A DNA stretch of 64,000 bases from Gerris lacustris (Eukaryota; Arthropoda; Insecta; Hemiptera; Gerridae). Under the pieces are notes generated by a model. That model was not told where the DNA came from. It saw only the letters and a list, made by a program, of their open reading frames with translations, and made no database searches. The first letter of the stretch is position 1, and every line of letters begins with the position of its first letter. Of this stretch, positions 1 through 10,496 are shown piece by piece. The stretch is from contig OX578276.1 of NCBI GenBank assembly GCA_951217055.1, positions 38,712,205 through 38,776,204 of the forward strand, read 5' to 3'. The position numbers and the translations under genes were made by a program.

Positions 1-337
1 CATTATTTAAAATTTTACGAGAGAAGAAAATAAAAAAAACAACATTTCATTCTGCACCTCAAAAGTTTATTACTGTAAGTCCCAAAATTTTTAAATTTAC
101 ATTTCTTTTGTGGTTCTGCATTACACTGGTAGATAATTGATGTCAAGTATTATAACTCATTTTTTTAGTAAATAATGAGACAATCAATATAAAAATGTTT
201 TATTTTAAAGAAAGACTCAATTTTTCCAGTATTTAACAAGCAGAAATAAATAGCTCTTCAGCAATGCTAACATGAGACTTACAATAATTTAACGCTAAGG
301 TACATTTACATCACATGCAAGTTTCCAAAACAAATAA

Positions 338-340
<3 letters not shown>

Positions 341-413
<73 letters not shown>
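341..413. repeat. (TA)n microsatellite
   Basis: An almost pure alternating TA tract of about 73 bp. It is one of at least seven long TA arrays in the window. Such tracts can extrude cruciforms, and their length in an assembly is often unreliable. Confidence 0.95.
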
Positions 414-416
<3 letters not shown>

Positions 417-483
417 AATTTAATATATAATATATATAAAATTTCTTGTCCTTTTACTTTCTATTTCACAAAAAATATTATCA

Positions 484-584
<101 letters not shown>

Positions 585-1218
585 TCTTCAAGAGGAAATA
601 AAATAATAGGGATAATATATTTATATCTGAAAAGGAATTAACATTCAAAGATAATTTATTTAATTTTACTGTTATTTTTTACCCAGATTACAATAGAAAA
701 TGGGTAAATTTGTAATAAAAAACACAATTAGTTTATACTGTCTTTCAATGGCAGTTTAATTAGCGTTAATGAACGGTTTTATTCCTATTTGAAATTAAAA
801 CAATTTTTCATCAAAACCTATAAAAAGATACTATCAATATTTTTATTATATTAAACTTTTTTTTTAAATCTTTAAAAAACAAAATTTAGAGGAAATGAGG
901 CAACGCTTAATGGCAGCACCAACATCTTTAAAAATAAGTCATCCGATATTAAACAAAATTTTGGATGGTTTGTTGAAAGTAGTTATATTTGTTGTCCCAT
1001 ATTAATTTCAACTCTAATTTAATATTGCTGTGCAAATAATTGTGACTCCACTGGAAATCAAATTTGATCATTCATCCAATAAAAGTACAGGAGGAAGCAG
1101 TTTAACACAAACTAGCATACTATTTTTTTTAAATTTTCAGTGTTCGATAATAACCAGGTGATTATAAAACTCCCATGACATTAAATATCTGTATCCAACT
1201 ATGAGGTTTGCCATTAAT

Positions 1219-1543
1219 GCTTAATGACTGGTGATGAATGTTTGAAGCAAAGAAATCACAACATTTTTTTGGCTTAATGACTGGCGATGAATGTTTGAAG
1301 CAAAGAAATCACAACATTTTTTTGGCTTAATGACTGGCAATGAATGTTTGAAGCAAAGAAATCACAACATTTTTTTGGCTTAATGACTGGCGATGAATGT
1401 TTGAAGCAAAGAAATCACAACATTTTTTTGGCTTAATGACTGGCAATGAATGTTTGAAGCAAAGAAATCACAACATTTTTTTGGCTTAATGACTGGCAAT
1501 GAATGTTTGAAGCAAAGAAATCACAACATTTTTTTGGCTTAAT
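1219..1543. repeat. 53-bp tandem repeat, six copies
   Basis: Units begin with GCTTAATGACTGG at 1219, 1272, 1325, 1378, 1431 and 1484, an exact 53-bp period, followed by a 7-base partial unit at 1537. Copies are nearly identical: they differ mainly at one position (GGTGATG, GGCGATG or GGCAATG), so the array expanded recently. There are no spacers between units and no open frame runs through it. Confidence 0.95.
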
Positions 1544-1986
1544 CAAAAATACTATCTTCCTCCTGATCTTACATGGCTAATTTCCCCTCATATGCATCTT
1601 CAGCCCTAATTATTTATTTTTATTTTATTACTACAACTAATTCTGCCATTAATAATCTTCAGAGTAATTTTTTAAATTAATAAAATATTGATAATATCAT
1701 TTTTAATAAAAATATTATTGGTACAGTGGTATTCATTAGCGTTTATGAGACTAGCTGGTCTTCCCTTTACTTCTGTCTTCATTCTGTATTCCGAGGACCT
1801 TGCGTCATTTCATCATCTTCACCACCTTCACAATCAATCTTTTGCTCTGAAATTGAAAAAAAAATTAAGTAAAATGTACATACATAAACATCTGAAGAAC
1901 AAAATTTGTAATAAAAAAGACCACTTTTTTTGGTATTTGGTTAAGCTACATATAAGTAGCTATATATTATTATTGTTATCTATCTA
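1544..1986. other. Non-coding stretch before Helitron-like element
   Basis: The only open frame starting here begins at a TTG codon and runs into the repeat beyond, so it is not treated as a gene. No other feature is seen. Confidence 0.6.
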
Positions 1987-2037
1987 TCTATATATATATA
2001 AAAGTCAACGTATGTGTGTGTGTGTGTGTGTGTGTTT

Positions 2038-2734
2038 GTTCTTTATACAAATCTACAGTTTTTGTCCGATTTTTATGAAAATTTGCACACTTGACCTTCA
2101 AACCAAGGAAAAAATCAAGGTCTACATGGATTTTCGAAATTCAAATTTTGGTACACAGGGGTACGGGGTACAAGTAATGAATACGGGGTCAAAGTAATGA
2201 ATACCCTTCGTGATGCATATCGTTGAAAAGCTCTTTAAGAGTACAGTAATTGTTGTTATGTACACTTTTGTCGTATTTTGATTTAGGAGGGGGGTAAAAT
2301 GGAAATAGACTGCCAATTAGTATGGCACATAGCTTCCTCGCATCCTATCATGTACTTTATTGTAAAATTTACATTAAAATTATTGTTATATTGTTTATTG
2401 TGTAAAAACTATTAATAGTTTTAGCGATCTTTAACACTTCATAACGGTGTCGCTGTTGGTTTTACTAAAAAACTGTATTTGAAAAAATGTTTATCTCATA
2501 GAATAGATGAAGTTAGATTTTTTTCCCGACCTAAAATTCCAATTTTAAATTTGAAGTTCACGTTTATGCGAGAGTTGCTCGTGAACGCTGGGACGGATAA
2601 CGTTGTCCAACGAACTCGTCCTGGGCATTGGTAAAATGAACATGTCTACCAAATTTCATCAAAATAGGTCGACATTTGCTCAAGTTATCATCGCACGTTT
2701 CATAATTCGCGGACACACAGACCGACAGACAGAC

Positions 2735-2771
<37 letters not shown>

Positions 2772-4072
2772 CGGAACCAAAAATGTTCCCTGATGTCTGA
2801 AACGGATTTCTGTCTTGGAATTTTTCAAATCGGAGGCATAAAAGTTTTTCGTTCTCAAAAGTGAACACAATGCTTCCGTTACCTTCGGTAAGCTCGGAAG
2901 CAAAATATAGCTACATCTTATTTGTTCTTTATATACAAATCTACAGTTTTAGTCCGATCTCGATGAAAATTTGCACACTTGATCTTCAAAGCAAGGGGAA
3001 AATCAAGGTCTACATGAATTTTCGAAATTTAAATTTTGGTACACAGGGGTACAGGGTACAAGTAATGAATACGGGGTCAAAGTAATGAATACCCTTCGTG
3101 ATGCATATCGTTGAAAAACAGTAATTGTTGTTATGTACACTTTTGCCATATTTTCATTTAGGAGGGGGGTAAAATGGAAAATATAACTATATCTTTATAT
3201 ATAAAAAGAAGAGTATCTATATGAAAGAATGTCTTTTATACAAATCTACAGTTTTATCCCAATTTGATAAATATTTACACTCTTTTTCTTCTAAACAAGG
3301 TGAAGGTCACTGCCTACATGATTTTCCGAAATTAAAATTTTGGTACACACAAGTACGGGGTACAAATGTCAAAGTAATGGATACCCTTCATGATGCATAT
3401 CGTTGAAAAGCTCATTAAGAGTACATTAATTGTTGTTAAGTACGTTTTTGTCATATTTTAATTTAGGAGGGGGGTAAAATGGAAATGTATAACTATATCT
3501 ATAAAAGTCAACGTATGTGTGAATGTGTTTATGTTCTTTATACAAATCAACAGTTTTAATTCGATCTCGATGAAAATTTGCACACTTGACCTTCAAAGCA
3601 AGGGGAAGATCTCTGTCTACATGAATGTTCGAAATTAAATTTTGGTACAAAGGGGTACGGTGTAAAAATTTCCAAGAAATGGATTCCCTTCATATGATGC
3701 ATATCGTTTAAAAGCACTTTAAGAGAAAAGTAATTGTTGTTATGTACAATTTTATTTAGGAGGGGGTAAAATGGAAATTTATAGCTATATATATATAAAC
3801 ATCAGCGTATGTGTGTGTATGTTCTTTATACAAATCTACAGTTTTAGTTCGATGTCGATAAAAATTTGCCCACTTGACCTTCAAAGCAAGGGGAAAATGA
3901 TAGCCTACATGAATTTTCGAAATTTAAATTTGGTACACAGGGGTATGGTACAATAATGAATACGGGGTTAATGTAATGAATACCCTTCATGATGCAAAAG
4001 CTCTTTAAGAGTACAGTAATAGTTTTTATGTACAGTTTAGTCATATTTTAATTTAGGGGGGGGGGGGGGGGG
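2038..4072 (+). repeat. Reiterated ~300-bp module inside the Helitron-like element
   Basis: Five diverged direct copies each run from 'acaaatctacagtttt' to 'ggaggggggtaaaatgg': about 2038-2306, 2926-3180, 3233-3483, 3535-3775 and 3828-4072. Copies two to five are in near-tandem about 300 bp apart. Several are preceded by a TCTATA-type start resembling the element's own 5' end. In the last copy the G-tract has grown to 17 G (4056-4072). Short frames overlap these copies in every phase and carry no known domain. Confidence 0.9.
2720..2771. repeat. (ACAG)n microsatellite
   Basis: About 13 ACAG units with one GATA variant, inside the Helitron-like element. It is the source of the low-complexity Cys/Val/Ser-rich frames on the minus strand. 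Confidence 0.9.
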
Positions 4073-4376
4073 CGAATTTAGGATATTTGAAAATTAGCTT
4101 ATCAAAGAAGAGGGGGTATAGAAATAGGTGGGAGAGATTGAATCTAGATATTCTTGCATAGTAAAATAATTTATATGTTTCATTATGGTTGTTTATAAAC
4201 TTATCTAATTATAATAACACTCCGTAGCGAAGCACGGGTACCCAGCTAGTTATATATATTTTATGGTGTTACCAAACAGGTAGATTAAAATACGCTGGGG
4301 CTGGGGAAGTGTTACGTCACTTACGTAAAAAAAAAGTGTGTGTTGTTACATTGGCTAAGCTGTGCTGGCTCATAAC

Positions 4377-5765
4377 CAGAGACGGGACGTTTATGACTTT
4401 TATTTTTCCATTTCATGACCTTTATTATATGACTTTTATGACGTTTATTATCGTGTTTTATGACCTTTATTTTAGAAAATAGGTTGTTTTATGACCTTTA
4501 TTTAGAAAATCGGGTGTTTTATGACCTTTTAGCCAAAAGTGACGTTTATTTGCACTGTGAAAATTTAGCCTTTATATGAAGCGTTTCGTTATTTTGGAGG
4601 GAAACAGTAGTTCCATAAATATTTCAATACTTCATAAATACAAAATTATATTTACAATATATAATAAATAATAATAATTAGCAGAATGCTTCAACGTGTA
4701 AAAAATAATCATTTGTTGTTCTATATTCTCCAGCGTTAAATTGGTTCTTTTGTCCGTCAGTAGAATTTTAAATTTGGAATAAGACCTTGCTACGTCGGCA
4801 GATGAGGTGGGAGCAAATTTCATGCATGACACGTCATTTGCTTTTGCTTTACCGGGTATTCCGTCATGCCGTATTTTCAATATAAATTACCGTCATCTTG
4901 ATTTAAAATGGCGGATCAAAAAAATCCTCCATCCGCTATGGCAACTATGGCCTGGATTCCTTGAGAGAACAGCAGCACCTTTGCCCCCACTCTTCCAACC
5001 CAATCGGTACTGCAAAGGGTCTTGATTATTTCAGAGCCGTTTGGAAATAGCATATCCTGTTTTGCAGACTTCCTATTATGTCAGGAAATGTCCCGAAGTT
5101 GTCGTTGATGTAGTTCAGGTGGGCCTCTCCAGCATCCAAGAAGCCAAGACCTTGAAGACTTCAGATACAAAGTAGGTGTAGAACTTACCTGTTTATCACA
5201 GTAACACGAGTTTCTTATTCGTGTTACTTGTCATCAAATGAGCAATTAAACATTCTACTCCCTTACCATGAATATATACAAAATTTTAATTATGAAACAG
5301 CCAATCAGGAGACTGCCCAATCCAATGGGTTTACTATTGGCTGACTGGAGAATCTATCTTGAACTTCCTGGATTCTAATTGGAGGAGTTGTTCCAAGAAG
5401 GAGCCGATCAGGAGCCCTAGTTTGGAATTAGGGATGACCGTCGGTGCCTCCCTGGTTGTAGGTATGCATAAGCGCATTAGTTAAGTCCGAAAGTGGTCAG
5501 GGAATTAAGAGCCCAGGCCTTTCACTAAGCTGGTGTAAGGGTTTTTTGTTCGAACTGCACTTTTACCTGGAACCGGGCCACAAATGTTCAATTTAAACAT
5601 TTTCTTTAACAAAAAAACAAAAACTTTTTGATAAACTAACTAAACATTTAGCAAAAAAGGCCATTTTATGACGTTTATTCCAAGAAACCCCTATTTTATG
5701 CGTAAAATGGCTATTTTATGACAAAATCATATGACTATGACGTTTATGACTTTTTCCCGTCTCTG
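4377..5765. mobile_element. hAT-type non-autonomous transposon (1,389 bp)
   Basis: Terminal inverted repeats CAGAGACGGGA (4377) and TCCCGTCTCTG (ending 5765) are flanked by a perfect 8-bp target duplication, CTCATAAC (4369-4376 and 5766-5773). The CAG start with an 8-bp duplication is typical of hAT. The subterminal regions carry many TTTATGAC and GACGTTTATG motifs in both arms, as transposase-binding iterons often do. A transposase C-terminal relic lies near the left end on the minus strand. The remainder is non-coding and the element cannot move on its own. Confidence 0.93.
4632..4880 (-). pseudogene. hAT transposase C-terminal dimerisation-region relic
   Basis: The frame reads MKFAPTSSADVARSYSKFK, then LLTDKRTNLTLENIEQQ. 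This matches the C-terminal conserved block of hAT transposases (the usual pattern is S-x-x-V-E-R-S-F-S-x-x-K followed by R-x-x-L-x-x-E-N). The conserved E is replaced by A in ADVARS. Only this block survives: the upstream sequence on the same strand has stops, and the apparent start is a TTG codon. Its place near the left TIR, pointing outward, fits the 3' end of an ancestral transposase gene. Confidence 0.75.
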
Positions 5766-5773
5766 CTCATAAC

Positions 5774-6060
5774 AAAGAATATACAAATGGGTTTTATCAG
5801 TGCAATTTTATTTTATTATCATTTTTTAATCAATTTTATTAATTTAAGAATGAAAAATGTTTCAATGCTTTGAATTTGGGTGCAACCATAGAGCCTTAAA
5901 AGATAAATGTCACTTTTACCACAATACTAATCCATTTTCTGTGTGGCGTAACATCTGCAGGTAAGTTCTTTTATATCAAATTTGAGTTATTAGTAAGAAT
6001 TATTTGTTTTATCATCCATAATGTATAAATTTATTGGCTTATTAATGATGTTACTGATAT
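5774..6060. other. Short non-coding spacer between two hAT elements
   Basis: AT-rich, with no recognisable feature. It begins with the right copy of the first element's target duplication and ends just before the left copy of the second's. Confidence 0.6.
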
Positions 6061-6068
6061 ATTATTAG

Positions 6069-7213
6069 CAGAGACCTTCAAATGCCTTTTTGCCATGACG
6101 CCATACTAAAATGCCACATTTTGTCTATTTTTTGCTAAAAAGTCACATTTTGCCGATTTTCGGTAAAATGCCACACTTTGTGCCACATTTTGCCTTATTT
6201 GGGCCAAGTTCTGAGAAAAAAATAGAAATATTCTAATATTCTAAGGGGTTCGGCTACAACCCATAAAACCAAGTAAGATACGCCCTTGCAGGGCAGGATT
6301 CCAAGGTGCTGAGGATTCCCCAAGTTACGTGAGGGATGCCTATCTTAGGGTAGTGACACACTTCATCCTCCAAGCTTACAATGAGAATAGAATGCAACCT
6401 GCCACACGAGGTGGCGCCACCCGCCGAGTAGCACTACCCGGTCCACCGTCCCACTGTCTAGCCGCCACCTGCAGGTGGCGCCACCCGGTCAGCCCATTGT
6501 TTTCAATTGAACCTGTCAGACGTTGATACCCAAGCCACTGCTACTCAGCCCCCACTCATTCAATCAAATCTAGAGGAAATCAAAATCTAGGGGAAATCAA
6601 ATCAGGGGCTAACTACATCCCTCATATAAGTGTCTTTACTGGTCAAACTGTTCTTCAATATTCTAAGCAATTCGTTGAAAGTTCCACGCGACATTCGGCA
6701 AAAATTGTTACTGTCCTCTTTGATTCGGGGTACACTGTATGAAACAAACTAGTATTCTTTTTTCTAGAATTATTCGATGGACCCAAAAACGCCCAAAACT
6801 TTTTTTTCCTTCTTCTTTCATGAACATAATGATATGCATGCACAGCTCCATTTCTCGACTGCCCGAAAATAGTAAAAACTCAGGTGGCGCAAGACAGGTG
6901 TCGGAAGCAAGTGGCGCCACCCAGGAGGCGAAGTGTGTCACTACCCTAAGGAGCCATTAGCTCTAGCTCATCACTGGTCAATGTGGGGTATTAAAAATAC
7001 CTGTACATTGTAATAAAGTAGTTAATATGACTCAAGTTGCACGATTCAACATCCCTTTTACAATGAAAGGGGGGGGGGGGGGTGTGGAAACTTGAAAAAT
7101 AAATGCCACATTAGCTAAAATAAATGCCACATTTGGCCAAAATAAGTGCCATAATGCCACACTTTTTAGTGCCACATTTCGTAAAAATAAATGCTACATT
7201 TTGAAGGTCTCTG
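6069..7213. mobile_element. hAT-type non-autonomous transposon (1,145 bp)
   Basis: Inverted ends CAGAGACCTTCAAA (6069) and GAAGGTCTCTG (ending 7213) lie between perfect 8-bp duplications ATTATTAG (6061-6068 and 7214-7221). Both subterminal arms carry many ATGCCACATTTTG-like motifs, inverted relative to each other. The first seven bases of the TIR equal those of the neighbouring element at 4377, so the two probably used related transposases. No transposase remains. An inner inverted-repeat unit is annotated separately. Confidence 0.93.
6344..6950. mobile_element. Nested inverted-repeat unit inside the hAT element
   Basis: A 21-bp perfect inverted repeat bounds 607 bp: CTTAGGGTAGTGACACACTT at 6344 and its complement ending at 6950. 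No clear target duplication is visible. The interior is strikingly GC-rich compared with its surroundings and has several copies of the palindrome GGTGGCGCCACC (near 6411, 6476 and 6910). It could be a separate MITE that entered the hAT element, or an ancient internal part of it. Confidence 0.7.
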
Positions 7214-7221
7214 ATTATTAG

Positions 7222-7893
7222 GTTAAAAACAGTTAAAAAAGCTTTTAATAGAATAAAAAGAGGAAAAAACTATGAAATGCTTGCAGAGCACTAGTAAACA
7301 ATTGTTTGTTATGAGCCAGTAAAAGATAACCTGACGAAAAATCGTGGAGGGTGCATGATGTCACAGTAACCTTCGTCACTTTGCGTAACCTCACTGACGA
7401 CGTATTAATATATGAATTGATTTATAGTTAATTCAATTATACATCATATCATTAATGGAAGGGAACTTTTGGGTTATGATTTAGAGTGAGAGAAACATTG
7501 CAGTCAGCTGTTTAATAAAATTATGTAAAGTAAATGTTGCCCAATGATTAAAAAGTTTGTATGATATGATGTCATACAAGGTATATTTTATGTTAATTGA
7601 TTAATTTTCTGCATAATCAATGTATTCGAATAATAATTCGTTATAGGATGAAAATTAATTTGTAATGGATCCTGATTTAATGAGTATTAACTTTTCAAAT
7701 TGAAGATAAATTTAATTAATTAAGATTAATCAAAGTTGTAATTGTTAAGTTGGCAATTCTGAGAACCAGAGTGTGGAGTTCCTAGAACTACCCCTACTCA
7801 AACCTATCTGGACTCACGAGCAGGAAGGAGCATATTCCTGTAGTCAGCCAGGATAAAGCCATGTGAGTATTTTTATGTTTTATAAAATTTATG
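7222..7893. other. Non-coding spacer
   Basis: AT-rich, with no coding potential or repeat boundary recognised. Confidence 0.5.
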
Positions 7894-7895
7894 TA

Positions 7896-10494
7896 CTGTC
7901 TATAAAATAATTCTAGACCCTCGAGTTTAAACCCGTGTAACTTCTAAACGGAAAATCGTATGTTGATGAAACAAGTTTCTTTATTTAGACAATTTAATAA
8001 AATTTTATAGCATATGGATAATTATTTTTTTACGTTAATTTTTAATTACTTTATTGCGGGATAGGTAAAAAAAGAGCCGTTTTTTCGGCACATTTTGACA
8101 ATGCCCAACTTTAAAAACTCACTGCTTTAAAAGTTCTCAACCAAATCAAACTAAATTTACAGGACTTTTAGAACTCATATAAATGTCGAGGCCTACGAGG
8201 TTTCAAGTCGGAAAGTTAATTAGTTTTCTGTTAATTAACGAATTTAATGGGACCTGTCATCTTCTGAACCGCTATAGATAGAAACACGAAACCTTCACTG
8301 AAAAATCAAGAAAAAACTACCTTTTAAAGATACGAACTTACTTTTGCTCCCGCGGTGCTACAAAAAGTTGTAGAATTTTTTAAATGTTGATCAATAATTC
8401 GTAGTTGAATGGTATAAAAGGGATAATTATGAGGGAAGAAATTGCGAGGTTGTTATACCTGGCTGCAGCTTCTTCCCTTACCACACGGTTGCTACCCTAC
8501 AACTACACCTCTTATTTAAAGCCCTGCCGACTCACACTATTTTACTTCCACACTATTTTCTCCCTAAATTGATATTAATTTTATTATAATTATAAAATAA
8601 TTTTAGTGATATAATTTTAAAACATTCTCTATTAGCTTCGTGTAGGCTTTAGGCCTGTATTTACGGCTTTAAAATGTTAATATGCATTCAAGTTATTAAG
8701 ACTACAATTAAAGAAGGAATCTAATAGAATATATTATACTTTAATATTATAAATAAATGTATATTAATAATTATAACAAATTATTCATGCACCAACATTT
8801 TAGTTTATATTATAACTTTATATTATAAATAATGTTTATTAATAATTTAATGTACATTTAAATGTTAAAAGTTATTTAATATTGCACTTATATATTTAGT
8901 GTAATTGCTAACAAATAATTTTAACTCAAAATTAGGAATTAATAAATAAATGTTCATCAATAATTTTAACAAATTATACAATCATCGACATTTTCCGTTA
9001 TAATGGAACAATATATATTTGAATATAAGAAAGACACATTGTTTGTAATGTCGAAAAAAAAATACAGTTAACTTTTTTATTATATTATAAATCCAGACTA
9101 TAGTAATGTTTTTTAATAACATGTAAAGGATTTATAATAATGGATTGTAACAAACAAGTAATACTCATAACAGTTATGGTTGGAGATACAATGAAAGACT
9201 AAAAACTTAATTTGGATTAGTGGCAATAACCGCGTAACTGTAATACTCATATTAGGGGTATCCCTATCAGAAATAACTTAATCGCCTTAAGTAATATTGT
9301 TTTGACCTGGCTAATTTGATTCAATATAGTATTTATATTATAATAACTCCTGACAAGTAAAGAATGAGTCTTGTCAAATGAAGTAAGAGTATTGTCAAAT
9401 AATTTTTAACCTAAAACTAGGAAGAAATAATAATATATAAAATATCCTTATATATACTTAAAAATAATACAATATTGCACCTTTATATTCAGTGCATTTT
9501 CAAACAATTAATTTACCTTAAAACTAGGAAGAAATAAAAATATATAAAACATCCTTATTAAACCTTAATAAAAATTAAATATTGCACCTTTATATTTAGT
9601 ACATTTAACTCAAAACTAGGAAGAAATAAAAATATATAAAACATCCTTATTAACTCTTAATAATAATTAATGATTGTATAATATAATGATCGATGATTGT
9701 ATAATTTAGAACGCTAATAGAGAACGTTTTAAGCTAATAAGCTAACGTTTAGAAGCTAATAGAGAACGTTTTAAAATTATATCAATAAATTATTTTATAA
9801 TTATACTAAAATTAATATCAATTTAGAGAGAAAATAGTGTGGAAGTAAAATAGTGTGAGTCGGCAGTGCTTTAAGTAAGAGGTGTAGTTGTACTGTAGCT
9901 ACCGTGTGGTAAGGGAAGAAGCTGCAACCAGGTATAACAACCTCGCAATTTCTTCCCTCATAATTATCCCTTTTATACCATTCAACTACGAATTATTGAT
10001 CAACATTTAAAAAATTCTACAACTTTTTGTAGTATCGCGGGAGCAAAAGTAAGTTCGTATCTTTGAAAGGTAGTTTTTTCTTGATTTTTCTGTGAAGGTT
10101 TCGTGTTTCTATCTATAGCGATTCAAAAGATATCAGGTCCCATTAAATTCGTTAATTAACAGAAAACTAATTGACTTTCCGACTTGAAACCTCGTAGGCC
10201 TCGACATTTATATGAGTTCTAAAAGTCCTGTAAATTTGGTTTTATTTGGTTGAGAACTTTTAAAGCAGTGAGTTTTTAAAGTTGGGCGTTGTCAAAATGT
10301 GCCGAAAAAACGGCTCTTTTTTCACCTATCCCGCAATAAAGTAATTAAAAATTAACGTAAAAAAATAATTATCCATATGCTATAAAATTTTATTAAATTG
10401 TCTAAATAAAGAAACTTGTTTCATCAACATACGATTTTCCGTTTAGAAGTTACAAGGGTTTAAACTCGAGGGTCTAGAATTATTTTATAGACAG
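7896..10494. mobile_element. Foldback-type element with 744-bp inverted arms
   Basis: The left arm (7896-8639) and right arm (9752-10494) are long, highly similar inverted repeats. Both start from CTGTCTATAAAATAATTCTA at the outer edge. The element is flanked by TA on both sides (7894-7895 and 10495-10496), consistent with a 2-bp TA target duplication as made by Tc1/mariner-type enzymes. The spacer between arms (8640-9751) is very AT-rich, has no coding frame and contains a short direct repeat starting ACTAGGAAGAAATA (9416, 9523, 9615). No transposase is present. The arm length is far greater than in most mariner MITEs, so the superfamily is left open. Confidence 0.88.
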
Positions 10495-10496
10495 TA

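Larger units (their letters stand above)
1987..4249 (+). mobile_element. Helitron-like non-autonomous element
   Basis: The 5' end reads TCTATATATATATAAAAG after an A. The 3' end is CTAG (4246-4249) followed by T. Just before that end is a short hairpin (CCGT-GC-GAA-GC-ACGG, about 4222-4238). TC at the start, CTRR at the end, a subterminal hairpin and insertion between A and T are the Helitron hallmarks. No Rep/helicase gene is present, so it is non-autonomous. The interior contains a roughly 300-bp module repeated several times (starts near 2038, 2926, 3233, 3535 and 3828), a CAGA microsatellite (2720-2771), and a motif starting GACTGCCAATTAG (2307) that recurs elsewhere. The 5' boundary could be shifted by the TA-rich start. 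Confidence 0.75.

Noticed and set aside
1219..1543. CRISPR-like regularly spaced repeat
   Set aside because: The units abut with no unique spacers and the genome is eukaryotic. It is a simple 53-bp tandem repeat.
1688..2197. 169-residue plus-strand open frame
   Set aside because: It starts at TTG, crosses a TG microsatellite and the Helitron boundary, and has no family resemblance.
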